Assembly: GCA_029978905.1 (NCBI GenBank)
Contig: JAPOIM010000013.1
Coordinates: 1 to 61,776, forward strand
Direction of reading: 5' to 3'
Source: Planctomycetota bacterium
GTDB taxonomy: Bacteria; Planctomycetota; Planctomycetia; Pirellulales; UBA1268
Length of the DNA stretch: 61,776 bases
Each line of letters begins with the position of its first letter. Position 1 is the stretch's first letter. The notes below the pieces were generated by a model. It had not been told where the DNA came from and made no database searches. It saw nothing but the letters and a program-made list of their open reading frames with translations. Made by a program: the position numbers and the translations under genes. Of the stretch, positions 49,921-58,966 are shown in pieces.

Positions 49921-50775
49921 ATGCGAATCCTGGTGTTTGGCGCCTCGGGCATGCTCGGGAATGCGATGTTTCGCGTGTTTGGCGCGAGCCCTGGGCACGA
50001 GGTGATGGCGACGGCCCGGAACGATGGGGCGCGGCGGTTTTTCGCCGACGACCTCGCCGACAGGCTGTTGACGGGCATTGATATCGACAACCACGACTCG
50101 GTGGTCCGTGCCTTCACCACCGCCCGCCCCGATGTCGTCATCAACTGCGTCGGCATCGTGAAGCAGGTGGCGGATGTGGAGGACCTCCTGCAGGCGATCC
50201 CGCGGAACACCCTCTTTCCCCATCGGCTCGCGCAGCTCTGCCAGCTTGGGGGCGCCCGGCTCGTGCATGTCAGCACCGACTGCGTGTTCTCGGGAAAAAA
50301 AGGGATGTACACCGAGGCCGATGAGCCCGACGCTGCGCATCTTTACGGTCGCTCAAAACTCCTCGGCGAGGTCGATGAGCCGCATGCGATCACGCTTCGC
50401 ACCTCGATCATCGGCACCGAACAGAGTGGCGCCCGGAGCCTGGTGGGCTGGTTTCTCGCGCAGCAGGGAAAAGTGAAGGGCTACCGAAAAGCGGTCTTTT
50501 CCGGCCTGCCAACGGTGGAGCTGTCCACTCTTGTCCGTGACTTTGTGATCCCACATCCCGAGCTACACGGCCTGTATCACGTGGCGGCGGAGCCAATCGA
50601 TAAAGAGACGCTCCTCAGAATTGTGGCGAAGGAGTACGGCAAGGAGATTGAGATTGAGCCGAGCGATGATGTGGTGATTGACCGCTCCCTCGATGCCTCC
50701 CGCTTCAACAACGCCACTGGGTATGCGCCCCCCTCGTGGGCCGAGCTTGTGCACCGCATGCGTGTTTTCAACTGA
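49921..50775 (+). CDS. RmlD-like SDR reductase of nucleotide-sugar synthesis
   Basis: 284 residues. N-terminal Rossmann motif RILVFGASGMLGNAMFR, followed by INCVGIVKQ, HVSTDCVFSGKKGMY (Ser/Thr of the active triad), YGRSKLLGEV (the YxxxK motif) and ALxTSIIG. The family reduces 4-keto sugars (dTDP-4-dehydrorhamnose reductase). It replaces CapF/FnlB of the UDP-N-acetyl-L-fucosamine pathway, since it lacks the cupin domain of CapF and matches RmlD-type reductases such as WbvR that make UDP-L-rhamnosamine. The dehydratase (45 bases downstream) and 2-epimerase genes follow. Confidence 0.83.
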   Translation: MRILVFGASGMLGNAMFRVFGASPGHEVMATARNDGARRFFADDLADRLLTGIDIDNHDSVVRAFTTARPDVVINCVGIVKQVADVEDLLQAIPRNTLFPHRLAQLCQLGGARLVHVSTDCVFSGKKGMYTEADEPDAAHLYGRSKLLGEVDEPHAITLRTSIIGTEQSGARSLVGWFLAQQGKVKGYRKAVFSGLPTVELSTLVRDFVIPHPELHGLYHVAAEPIDKETLLRIVAKEYGKEIEIEPSDDVVIDRSLDASRFNNATGYAPPSWAELVHRMRVFN

Positions 50776-50819
50776 TCACCCCCCTGCCACCATCCTACGG
50801 AGCTTTGGAACCTGCTCGT

Positions 50820-51830
50820 ATGTTTGACGACAAGGTCTTGATGATCACCGGTGGAACCGGTTCGTTTGGAAACGCAGTGCTGCGTCGTTTTCTCGATACC
50901 GGCGTGCGCGAGATTCGCGTCTTCAGTCGCGACGAGAAGAAGCAGGAGGACATGCGGATCGCGCTGAACCATCCGAAGTTGAAGTTCTACATTGGCGATG
51001 TGCGGAACCTCGACAGTGTTTCGGATGCGCTCCATGGCTGCGACTACGTGTTCCATGCGGCGGCGTTGAAGCAGGTGCCGAGCTGCGAGTTCTATCCGCT
51101 CGAAGCAGTGCGGACGAATGTGCTCGGTGCAGAAAATGTGATGAACGCTGCGATCGCCCGTGGAGTCTCCCGCCTGATCGTGCTCAGCACCGACAAGGCG
51201 GTCTACCCGATCAACGCCATGGGGCTTTCCAAGGCGATGATGGAAAAGCTGATGGTGGCGAAGAGCCGCATCCGCCTGCCGGGGGAGACGGTGCTCTCGG
51301 CGACTCGTTACGGCAACGTGATGGCCTCGCGCGGCTCTGTGATTCCACTGTTTGTGGAGCAGATCAAGGCTGGGAAGCCAGTGACCGTGACCGACCCGTC
51401 GATGACCCGGTTTCTGATGTCGCTTCCGGATTCGGTCGACCTGGTGCTGCATGCGTTTGCGCATGGCCAGCAGGGAGACATCTTCGTCCAGAAAGCACCT
51501 GCCTGCACGGTGCACGTGCTCGCCGAAGCCTTGCTCGAAATCTTCGGTGGCACGAGCGAGGTTCGCGTAATCGGCACGCGGCATGGTGAAAAGTTGTTTG
51601 AATCGCTTGTCTCGCGCGAGGAAATGGCCAAGGCGATCGACGAGGATCGGTACTACCGCATCCCGGCCGACAACCGAGACCTCAACTACGCCAAGTATTT
51701 TGTGGAGGGGGAAACGAGCGTCTCGGCCTGCGACGATTACACGTCTCACAACACCACGAGGCTTGAGAAGCCCGAGGTGATCGAGCTGCTGTTGAAGCTT
51801 GACTACATCCAGGAGCAACTGCGTGCTTAA
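50820..51830 (+). CDS. UDP-GlcNAc 4,6-dehydratase/5-epimerase (FnlA/CapE/WbjB-like)
   Basis: 336 residues from ATG 50820; an upstream ATG in frame has no support. MFDDKVLMITGGTGSFGNAVL opens the NAD domain, with RVFSRDEKKQEDMR and GDVRNLDSVSDALHGCDYVFHAAALKQVPSCE (CapD-type active site). The catalytic region is STDKAVYPINAMGLSKAMME, a TDK-type variant of the SxxY-K motif, and RYGNVMASRGSVIPLF. It converts UDP-GlcNAc to a 4-keto-6-deoxy-L-arabino sugar, the first step for L-FucNAc or L-QuiNAc. It is the middle member of the cassette. Confidence 0.88.
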   Translation: MFDDKVLMITGGTGSFGNAVLRRFLDTGVREIRVFSRDEKKQEDMRIALNHPKLKFYIGDVRNLDSVSDALHGCDYVFHAAALKQVPSCEFYPLEAVRTNVLGAENVMNAAIARGVSRLIVLSTDKAVYPINAMGLSKAMMEKLMVAKSRIRLPGETVLSATRYGNVMASRGSVIPLFVEQIKAGKPVTVTDPSMTRFLMSLPDSVDLVLHAFAHGQQGDIFVQKAPACTVHVLAEALLEIFGGTSEVRVIGTRHGEKLFESLVSREEMAKAIDEDRYYRIPADNRDLNYAKYFVEGETSVSACDDYTSHNTTRLEKPEVIELLLKLDYIQEQLRA

Positions 51831-52998
51831 GGTGATGACGATCGTCGGAACGCGTCCGGAGCTCATCAAGATGTGTCGCGTGATCGAGCGATTCGATCAG
51901 CATACGCAGCATGTGCTCGTGCACACCGGTCAGAACTACGACTACGAACTCAATCAAGTTTTTTTTGATGACCTCGGCATCCGGAAGCCAGACCACTTCC
52001 TCGAAGCGGCTGGGGCCAATGCGGCGGCGACGATCGCCCGTGTGATCGAGCGAGCCGACGACGTGCTTGCGGCAGAGGCGCCGGATGCGCTGTTGCTCTA
52101 CGGCGACACCAACTCCTGCTTGGCGGTGATCTCGGCCAAGCGGCGGAAGATCCCGGTCTTTCACATGGAGGCGGGGAACCGCTGCTTTGACCAGCGCGTG
52201 CCAGAAGAGATCAACCGGAAGATCGTCGATCACTTAAGCGACATCAATATCACGATCACTGAGCATGCACGGCGCTTCCTGCTCTCGGAGAACCTCCCGC
52301 CGGACCGAGTGTTTGTGCTCGGCAGCCACCTGCCCGAAGTGTTTGCGGCATTTCGAGAAAAGATTGCTGCCTCAAGGGTGCTCGCGGAGCACGGTGTGCA
52401 GCCGCAGGGCTACTTCTTGGTCAGCGCGCATCGTGAAGAGAACGTGGACGACCCGGTGCGGCTGGCCACGCTCGTCGACGCGCTCAACGGCCTCGCCGTG
52501 GAGCGGGGTCTGCCGGTGCTCGTTTCCACCCACCCTCGCACCCGCGCGCGGCTGGCGAAGCTCGAGGGGATTCGCATCGATCCGCGGGTGAAGTTTGAAA
52601 AACCCTTTGGGTTCTTCGATTACGTTCATCTCCAGATGCATGCCGCGTGTGTGCTTTCCGACAGCGGCACGATCACCGAAGAGTCGGCCATTCTCGGTTT
52701 TCCCGCCGTGACCATCCGCGATACCCACGAACGGCCTGAAGGGATGGATGCTGGGGTGCTGGTGATGTGTGGGATTGGCCGCGACACCGTGCTCCCGGCG
52801 GTTGCCATGGCGATCGCGGCCGCCGCCGCAGGGCATGACGTGCGATCGGCGGTGGAGGCCTACCGCAGCGACGATGTGTCGTGGAAAGTGCTCAAGCTGG
52901 TCACGAGTTACGTCCCCTACGTTCGCGAACGCGTCTGGAGCCTGCCGCGGGTGTTGGGGCCGCGCGACGATCAGGCGTCGCCGAAGCCAGCTGGATGA
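51823..52998 (+). CDS. UDP-sugar 2-epimerase (FnlC/CapG/WbjD-like)
   Basis: 391 residues from GTG 51823, which has AGGAG 7 bases upstream and overlaps the stop of the preceding gene; the longer frame from 51799 is unsupported. WecB-like motifs: VMTIVGTRPELIKM, VLVHTGQNYDYELN, YGDTNSCLAVISAKRRKIPVFHMEAGNRC, SAHREENVDD, and SDSGTITEESAILGFP. It should epimerise C2 of the nucleotide sugar produced by the two previous enzymes. Its 3' end overlaps the convergent gene at 52901 by 98 bases. Together the three genes look like a UDP-L-QuiNAc (or L-FucNAc) set. Confidence 0.88.
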   Translation: MLKVMTIVGTRPELIKMCRVIERFDQHTQHVLVHTGQNYDYELNQVFFDDLGIRKPDHFLEAAGANAAATIARVIERADDVLAAEAPDALLLYGDTNSCLAVISAKRRKIPVFHMEAGNRCFDQRVPEEINRKIVDHLSDINITITEHARRFLLSENLPPDRVFVLGSHLPEVFAAFREKIAASRVLAEHGVQPQGYFLVSAHREENVDDPVRLATLVDALNGLAVERGLPVLVSTHPRTRARLAKLEGIRIDPRVKFEKPFGFFDYVHLQMHAACVLSDSGTITEESAILGFPAVTIRDTHERPEGMDAGVLVMCGIGRDTVLPAVAMAIAAAAAGHDVRSAVEAYRSDDVSWKVLKLVTSYVPYVRERVWSLPRVLGPRDDQASPKPAG

Positions 52999-54205
52999 AT
53001 CGCTCGCGGTTGACGTCGAGGGCGAACTCCTCCGCGAGGTCGATCGCCCGCTGCCGCATCGCTTCGCAGACACTCGACTGAGCGATCAAATCCGCCAGCG
53101 CGGACGCTAAGGCGCGGCTCTCCGGAACGCCACACGTCGCCGCGCAAGCGTGCTCCGTGACGAAGGAATGTGGAAACGCATCGGCGGGGGTGTGCACAAG
53201 CAAGGGCGTGCCAGATGCAAGGTATTCCCCAAACTTTCCTGGGGCGGAGGTGCGGATCAGTTCCGGGAACTCGCAGGTGAAGCTCAGGGGAAGGAAGAGG
53301 ATGTCGGCCTGCACCTGCGCGACGGCCGCCTCCGACGTGGAGACCGCGGGATGCCACGTGATGGCATCGATAGGAAGAAGGTTGGCAGTGCGCGGTTCGG
53401 GTGGCGGACCGAGCACGTGAACCTCAAGGTGCACGCCTTGGTCCTTGAGCAGCGCGGCCGCATCGCAGAGCCGCTGCAGGCAGTCTGCCTGGGCGGCATA
53501 GACCGATCCGGTGTAGACGATCGACAGGGATCGTGAGGGATCGAGGGGACGCCTGGGAAACTGGCTGCGAAGGGCGCGATACGCGGAGGTGTCGACCGGA
53601 TTGCGGATGACAGACACAGGCTTTGTGGTGCGAGTTTCCACGACGCGTGCCAGATGCTCATTGGGCACGAACACGCCCGCACACTGATCGAGCGAGATGG
53701 CCTCTGCGACGTCGCGCAGCGCGTCCGCTGCCTCGCGCGACCAACGCCCACCTGGCATGGTCCATTGGATCTGGTAGTCGTCGAAGTAGTAGAGAAAGGT
53801 TGGCACACCCGTGAGACGCCCCGCTGCCACGGCTGCAGGGAGGTCGATCAGATCACCGCCGGTGCAGGTCACGATGCTCTGACAACCGTGCTGCCGCACG
53901 ATGCGGGCGATCGCTCTGGAGCGATGACGGACCAGCAGGTGGTAGAGATGGAGATGGGCCCAGGGCAGGCGATAGCATTTCCGCAGAACTGCTGGGGTGG
54001 GCAGAGGCACGCACGCAAGCCAGTTGTCGCGGGCTGGCCTGGCGTGTGCTTTGCGTTCAGTGTCGATGAACACAAAGCCCTGCCCTGACGCCCGGGCCGT
54101 TAGCCGGTCGAGCATCACCGCCTGGCCGTTGGGATCCCCCGGAAGCGTGTGGCTCACGACTGCAATCGGCCGCGTGGCGGGTGGCTGTGCAGGTTGTCGA
54201 ATCAT
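52901..54205 (-). CDS. Glycosyltransferase-like protein (GT-B, family 4-like)
   Basis: 434 residues from ATG 54205 (MIRQPAQPPATRPIAVVSHTLPGD). A GT-B fold is suggested by IAVVSHTLPGDPNGQAVMLDRL at the start, VIRNPVDTSAYRAL, SIVYTGSVYAAQADCLQRLCDAA and FLPLSFTCEFPELIRTSAPGKFGEYLASGTPLLVH, the last typical of GT4 C-terminal sugar-nucleotide binding. The canonical E-x7-E is not obvious. It is transcribed against its neighbours and overlaps the 2-epimerase end by 98 bases. The acceptor is unknown. Confidence 0.75.
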   Translation of the reverse strand: MIRQPAQPPATRPIAVVSHTLPGDPNGQAVMLDRLTARASGQGFVFIDTERKAHARPARDNWLACVPLPTPAVLRKCYRLPWAHLHLYHLLVRHRSRAIARIVRQHGCQSIVTCTGGDLIDLPAAVAAGRLTGVPTFLYYFDDYQIQWTMPGGRWSREAADALRDVAEAISLDQCAGVFVPNEHLARVVETRTTKPVSVIRNPVDTSAYRALRSQFPRRPLDPSRSLSIVYTGSVYAAQADCLQRLCDAAALLKDQGVHLEVHVLGPPPEPRTANLLPIDAITWHPAVSTSEAAVAQVQADILFLPLSFTCEFPELIRTSAPGKFGEYLASGTPLLVHTPADAFPHSFVTEHACAATCGVPESRALASALADLIAQSSVCEAMRQRAIDLAEEFALDVNRERFIQLASATPDRRAAPTPAAGSRRVRERRGRNS

Positions 54206-54412
54206 CGATAACCGCCCCTCGTAGCGGCGGATCGTTGTTGGCTGGCAAGCCAGGCACTCTAAAGAGGTGGCTATTGGCACGCAACGCGAATCGCGTGGGC
54301 CCACCCTCGGTGGACTGAGACAGCGCTGGTGTGTTTGGGGGGGCGCGATTTGTGTACGGTTTCTCCAGCAGTTTTCTCCGGTCCCATCAATCGCATCACG
54401 GGCGGTGGCTCA

Positions 54413-55753
54413 GTGCGGATTCACCATATCAACGCCTATCTCGAAGGAGGCGCCGCGGTGGCAGCCAGGAGGCTGCACCATGGCCTGCTCGCTGAGGGGA
54501 TCGAAAGCTGCTACTGGCATGCGGAGCCTGCTTGGGATGCAGGGCCGCTGGCGGAGGACGCACACTACCGCCTCCTCCCATGGTCAATGCCCGCGCCACG
54601 CCACCCACTCCGCCTTGGGCGTGCCCTGCTGCGGTGGTCGCGCGAACGGTTGCTACGCACCATCTACCGCAAGGGGAAGCCGCAGCGATCCGGCATGTAC
54701 AGCGGTCCGGTGCGGCCCTACGACACACCCCTCAGGGGAGACCTCGCAGCGTGTGACCTCGTGCACCTGCACTGGGTGAGCAGGATCGTTGACTACCGCT
54801 CTTTTTTTGCGAGCCTTCGTCCGGCCATGCCGTTGGTCTGGACACTGCACGACATGCAGCCCCTCACCGGCGGCTGCCACCATGCCTTCGACTGCGAGCG
54901 GTTTCGAGAAGGGTGTGGCTTCTGCCCGATCCTCGGTCGGCCGGGTGCGCGCGACCTTTCCACGCGAGATCATGCCATCAAGAAAGCGGCGCTTGCGGGT
55001 CGCCCTCTGCATGTGGTCACGCCAAGCCACTGGCTTGAACAGCTCGCCCGTGGTAGCAGCGTGTTGCCCACGACCGTGTCGTTTCACACGATTCGAAACG
55101 GCATCTCGCTCGAGCAGTTCTTCCCAGTTGCCAAGCCCGCCGCCCGCAAGGCCCTGGGGCTTCCCGAGCACGGGCTCGTGGTGGCGTTTGCGGCGGAGTC
55201 GCTGCGGAACGCGCCGAAGGGGATTCATGAGTTTCTCGAGGCAATCTCCCGCCTGCCTGCGGACTTCCAGGTGACGGGCCTGCTCTTTGGCAAAGACGAG
55301 CCCCCTGTGGGAATCGCCACGGTGCCGCTGGTGAACCTGGGCTTTCTCACCGATCCCGCTCAGCAGCGACTGGCCTTTTCCGCGGCCGACATTTTTGCCC
55401 TCCCTTCGCATGCAGAAACGATTTCTCAAACTGCCGTGGAAGCACTCGCGTGCGGCACGCCCGTGGCAGCGTTTCGTGTCGGCGGTGTGCCCGAGGTCGT
55501 GCGGCATGGTGAAACCGGTCTGCTGGCTCGGCCACGAGACGCCGTTGATCTCGCCGAGGCGATGCGTACTCTCGCGGAAAACCCTGCCTTGCGGCAGCAG
55601 ATGGCTGATGCCGGTCAACGCCTGGTGCGAGAAGAGTTTGCGGTGAGCGTCCAGGTGCGAAGGTATCGTGAGATCTACGCAGAAGCCGTCGCAGGATCGC
55701 TCTCGCCGAAGCCCTGCCCCGCGTCGAACGGCCACAACCCTTTCGGAGAATGA
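54413..55753 (+). CDS. Glycosyltransferase, GT4-like
   Basis: 446 residues from GTG 54413, giving the typical start VRIHHINAYLEGGAAVAARRLHHGL; the earlier frame (54329) is not conserved. A mid-domain motif DLVHLHWVSRIVDYRSF and TLHDMQPLTGGCHHAFDCERFREGCGFCP (cysteine-rich, as in mannosyl- or fucosyltransferases of this subgroup), followed by VVTPSHWLEQLA, IRNGISLEQFFP, LLFGKDEPPVG and HAETISQTAVEALACGTPVAAF, with E-x7-E in ETISQTAVE. The next gene starts 3 bases after its stop, so the pair is cotranscribed. Confidence 0.84.
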   Translation: MRIHHINAYLEGGAAVAARRLHHGLLAEGIESCYWHAEPAWDAGPLAEDAHYRLLPWSMPAPRHPLRLGRALLRWSRERLLRTIYRKGKPQRSGMYSGPVRPYDTPLRGDLAACDLVHLHWVSRIVDYRSFFASLRPAMPLVWTLHDMQPLTGGCHHAFDCERFREGCGFCPILGRPGARDLSTRDHAIKKAALAGRPLHVVTPSHWLEQLARGSSVLPTTVSFHTIRNGISLEQFFPVAKPAARKALGLPEHGLVVAFAAESLRNAPKGIHEFLEAISRLPADFQVTGLLFGKDEPPVGIATVPLVNLGFLTDPAQQRLAFSAADIFALPSHAETISQTAVEALACGTPVAAFRVGGVPEVVRHGETGLLARPRDAVDLAEAMRTLAENPALRQQMADAGQRLVREEFAVSVQVRRYREIYAEAVAGSLSPKPCPASNGHNPFGE

Positions 55754-55756
55754 TTC

Positions 55757-56737
55757 ATGAAGGTGCTCGTGACTGGCGGTGCCGGCTTTATCGGAAGCCA
55801 TATTGTCGATCGTTTGCTGTCAGACGGTCACACTGTCGCGGTGATCGACGATCTCTCCAGCGGATCGCGCGAGAACCTCCCCGCCGACGTGCCGCTGCAT
55901 GTGGTCGACATTGTTGACACCGCAGCCGTCGCCGACGTCATCGCGCGTGAAAAGCCGGAGGCGGTCTGTCACCAGGCCGCCCAGATGTCGGTCAGCCGCT
56001 CGGTCCGCGAGCCGCTCTTCGATGCGCAGGTCAACTGCGTCGGCCTGATCAATGTCCTTGATGCAGCCGTCGCCCACGGCTGCCGACGCGTTGTCTTCGC
56101 CTCGAGCGGCGGTGTGCTCTACGGTGAGGCCACGAGCCCCGCACCTGAGACCACCGCAGCAAACCCGATCTCTCCCTACGGGATCACCAAATGGGTTGGC
56201 GAGCGGTACCTTTCCTTCTACGCCCGCGAGCATGGCCTGGCCACCGTGGCCCTCCGCTACTCCAACGTCTACGGCCCACGCCAGAATCCGCATGGTGAGG
56301 CGGGTGTCGTGGCCATCTTCAGCAAGCGGTTGCTCGCCGGTGAGCCTGCGACGATCAACGGCGATGGCCGGTATGTCCGCGACTATGTCTACGGTCCCGA
56401 CGTGGCCGAGGCGAACTTCGCCGCCCTGACAGCGGACCTCCCGCAGGTGCAGCCAGGCACGCTCACGAGCCTCAATATCGGCACCGGCATCGGCACCGAC
56501 GTCAACGAACTGGAAGCCGAGATCCGCCAGCAGGTCTCCGCGCAGCTCGCCAGCCATGGGCAGGCAGTCTCACTCCCTGAACCGACCCACGGCCCAGCCC
56601 GAGCCGGCGACCTTCGCAGCAATCTCGTCGACGCGTCGCAGGCCGCCGAGGTCCTCGGCTGGAAGCCCACCAAGTCGCTCTCCCAAGGGATCGCCGAAAC
56701 CGTCCGCTGGTTTGCACAGCGCGCCCTCGCCGGGTGA
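55757..56737 (+). CDS. NAD-dependent sugar-nucleotide epimerase (GalE-like)
   Basis: 326 residues. The Rossmann motif VLVTGGAGFIGSHIVDRLL starts the protein, with SSGSRENL and HQAAQMSVSRSV. The catalytic Ser is in SSGGVLYGE and the YxxxK is YGITK; RYSNVYGPRQNPHGEAGVVAIF follows. These match UDP-glucose 4-epimerases and related UDP-glucuronate 4-epimerases. It could supply UDP-galactose or UDP-galacturonate for the glycosyltransferases. Repeat copy 2 begins 7 bases after its stop. Confidence 0.85.
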   Translation: MKVLVTGGAGFIGSHIVDRLLSDGHTVAVIDDLSSGSRENLPADVPLHVVDIVDTAAVADVIAREKPEAVCHQAAQMSVSRSVREPLFDAQVNCVGLINVLDAAVAHGCRRVVFASSGGVLYGEATSPAPETTAANPISPYGITKWVGERYLSFYAREHGLATVALRYSNVYGPRQNPHGEAGVVAIFSKRLLAGEPATINGDGRYVRDYVYGPDVAEANFAALTADLPQVQPGTLTSLNIGTGIGTDVNELEAEIRQQVSAQLASHGQAVSLPEPTHGPARAGDLRSNLVDASQAAEVLGWKPTKSLSQGIAETVRWFAQRALAG

Positions 56738-56744
56738 GGCCGCG

Positions 56745-56893
56745 CCGCTCGGGATGAGCCCGGTGCTGCCCCGCCGGACGTTCGCTGCGGGCCTTCCGGG
56801 CCCTCGCTCACTCGAAGATCCGCTTCGCTTTGGCCCTCCGGGCGTCGCTCGCTGCTCTACGCCGTCGAGTCAGCATCGGGCTCAGCCCTCGCT
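56745..56893. repeat. 149-bp repeat copy 2 with inverted-repeat arms
   Basis: Same organisation as copy 1. Arms GGGATGAGCCCGGTGCTG (56751-56768) and CAGCATCGGGCTCAGCCC (56871-56888) pair at 16 of 18 positions. Twelve differences from copy 1 over the 138-bp core, concentrated in the right half. It lies between the convergent epimerase and ABC-F genes. Flanks CCGCTC (left) and TCGCT (right) are also shared. Confidence 0.85.
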
Positions 56894-56924
56894 ACTGCGT
56901 GTCGCCGCCTTAGCGGCAGGTTGC

Positions 56925-58748
56925 TTAGGCCTGGGCTTCAAGGGTTTCCCAGCGGTCGTAGGCGGCGGCGAGGTCGGCTTCGAGTTGCTTCAGTTGCCGC
57001 TGGAGGGCGGCGATTTCGTCCGCGGGCCGCTGGTAGAAGGTGGGATCGCCGACACGGGTGTGGAGGCCGCTGACCTCGGCTTCGAGTTGTTCGATGCGGC
57101 CCGGTAGCTGCTCAAGCTCGCGTTGATCCTTGTAGCTGAGCTTTTTGCGGGCGGGGCTCGCTGGCTCGGGGCTTGGCGACGCGGTTTGGGCCGGCGCGGC
57201 CTTCGCCGCGGCTTTTTTCTCGGCAGCCCTGCGGGTCTGGTCCCGGGAGAGCGTTTCTTGCTGCCAATCGCGGTAGCCACCGACGTATTCCCGCACCCCG
57301 TCGGCCTCAAACACGATCACGCTGGAGACGACATTGTCGAGAAACTCGCGGTCGTGGCTTACGATGAGGACGGTGCCACCAAACGCGGCCAAACGCTCTT
57401 CGAGCAGTTCCAGCGTCTCCAGGTCGAGGTCGTTGGTGGGCTCGTCGAGCACGAGCAGGTTGGCGGGCTGGGTGAAGAGCTTTGCCAGCAGGAGGCGGTG
57501 TCGCTCGCCCCCTGAGAGCACCTTCACCGGCAGCCTCAGTCGATCGGGCGTGAAGAGAAAGTCCTGCAGATAGCCGATCACATGCCGTTTCTTGCCGTCG
57601 ATCTCAACGAAGTCGCTCCCTTCGTTGATCTGCTCGAGGATCGGCCGCTCCGGATCGAGTTGGTCTCGGAGCTGGTCGAAGAAGGCGATCTTCAGGTTCG
57701 TGCCGATGCGAACGGTGCCCTCCTGTGGAGTCAGTTTCCCCAGGACGAGTTTCAGCAGGGTGGTTTTGCCGGCCCCGTTCGGCCCGATAATCCCCACGCG
57801 ATCGCCTCGCAGGATCGTGGTGGAGAAGTCGCTGACGATCGGGCGATCGCTGTAGCGGAAGGTGATCTTTTTGGCCTCGCAGACGAGCGTGCCGCTGCGG
57901 TTGGCCTCCTGAATGGCGATCTCGGCTTTTCCCTCGACGCTGCGGCGCTGGCTGCGCTCCTCCCGCATCGCCTTGAGGGCTCGGACGCGGCCTTCGTTGC
58001 GAGTGCGGCGGGCCTTGATCCCCTTGCGGATCCAAACCTCCTCTTCGGCGAGTTTCTTGTCGAACAGGGCGTTCTGCTTGGCCTCTGCATCGAGCATCTC
58101 GGCCTTGCGGGTGAGAAACGTGTCGTAGTCGCACGACCAGTCGTACAGCCTGCCTCGGTCAAGCTCCCAAATGCGGTTGGCCAGCCGTCGTAGGAAGCTG
58201 CGGTCGTGCGTGATGAACAGCAGCGTGCCTCGCCAGTTGCCCAGGAACCGCTCCAGCCAGGCGATCGCTTCAAGGTCGAGATGGTTGGTGGGTTCGTCGA
58301 GGAGGAGCATGTCGGGCTCGGTGACCAGCGCCCGCGCGAGGAGCACCCGTCGCTTACGGCCAGCGGAGAGCGTGGAAAAGGGGGCGTCGCCCTCAAGGCC
58401 CATTGGCTCGATGGTTTTACTGACGAGGGGATCAACGTCCCAGGCTTCGAGCACACCGCGCGCCACTCGATCGGCCAGGGCTGCCCGCACGATGTCCCGC
58501 ACGGAGCCGTCGAGCGATTCGGGCACGTCCTGTTGCAGAAGGGCGACGGTCGCCCCCGAGGCGAGGGCGCACGAGCCTGAGTCCGGGTCGATCTGCCCCG
58601 CGAGCAGCTTCAGCAGCGTGGTCTTGCCAGCCCCGTTGCGGCCGAGCAGACCAATCCGCTCTCCCCCCTCGATCTGCTTGGTGACGCCATCCAGAACAGC
58701 AACGCCGCGGAAGGCGATTGTGACGTCATCGAGTGTGAGGAGCGGCAT
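56925..58748 (-). CDS. ABC-F family ATPase, Uup-like
   Basis: 607 residues with two ABC domains and a C-terminal coiled coil. First domain: GLLGRNGAGKTTLLKLLAG (Walker A), LSAGRKRRVLLARAL (signature), LLLDEPTNHLDL (Walker B). Second: GIIGPNGAGKTTLLKLVLG, KVLSGGERHRLLLAKL, LVLDEPTNDLDLE. The interdomain linker (about 235-290) is charged. The C-terminus (RKKLSYKDQRELEQLPGR, then a heptad-rich helix) is characteristic of Uup, which acts on ribosomes or DNA rather than membranes. No transmembrane segments are present. Confidence 0.93.
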   Translation of the reverse strand: MPLLTLDDVTIAFRGVAVLDGVTKQIEGGERIGLLGRNGAGKTTLLKLLAGQIDPDSGSCALASGATVALLQQDVPESLDGSVRDIVRAALADRVARGVLEAWDVDPLVSKTIEPMGLEGDAPFSTLSAGRKRRVLLARALVTEPDMLLLDEPTNHLDLEAIAWLERFLGNWRGTLLFITHDRSFLRRLANRIWELDRGRLYDWSCDYDTFLTRKAEMLDAEAKQNALFDKKLAEEEVWIRKGIKARRTRNEGRVRALKAMREERSQRRSVEGKAEIAIQEANRSGTLVCEAKKITFRYSDRPIVSDFSTTILRGDRVGIIGPNGAGKTTLLKLVLGKLTPQEGTVRIGTNLKIAFFDQLRDQLDPERPILEQINEGSDFVEIDGKKRHVIGYLQDFLFTPDRLRLPVKVLSGGERHRLLLAKLFTQPANLLVLDEPTNDLDLETLELLEERLAAFGGTVLIVSHDREFLDNVVSSVIVFEADGVREYVGGYRDWQQETLSRDQTRRAAEKKAAAKAAPAQTASPSPEPASPARKKLSYKDQRELEQLPGRIEQLEAEVSGLHTRVGDPTFYQRPADEIAALQRQLKQLEADLAAAYDRWETLEAQA

Positions 58749-58831
58749 GGAAACTCAGGATGTTCGTGGCGAGGAAGGTCGTGGACGCCCAAATCCTAGG
58801 GAAAACATCGGTTTTGTTTGAGCCCGCACGT

Positions 58832-58859
58832 CTCTGGCCGCGTAGCAAAGCGGCCAGAG
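58832..58859. other. Perfect 10-bp stem-loop between divergent genes
   Basis: CTCTGGCCGC (58832-58841) pairs with GCGGCCAGAG (58850-58859) over an 8-base loop. It is 84 bases upstream of the ABC-F start (minus) and 108 bases upstream of the next plus-strand gene, with no U-tract on either side. It may be a leader hairpin or operator. Confidence 0.45.
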
Positions 58860-58966
58860 TCGTGGGTGGCATGTGCATTGATGGGATGCGGTGTATCCTC
58901 AGCGGCCCTGCTTGGCGTGGTCTGGCGGGATGAGATGAAGCCCCCCAACGCAGCCGCAGCGATCGC

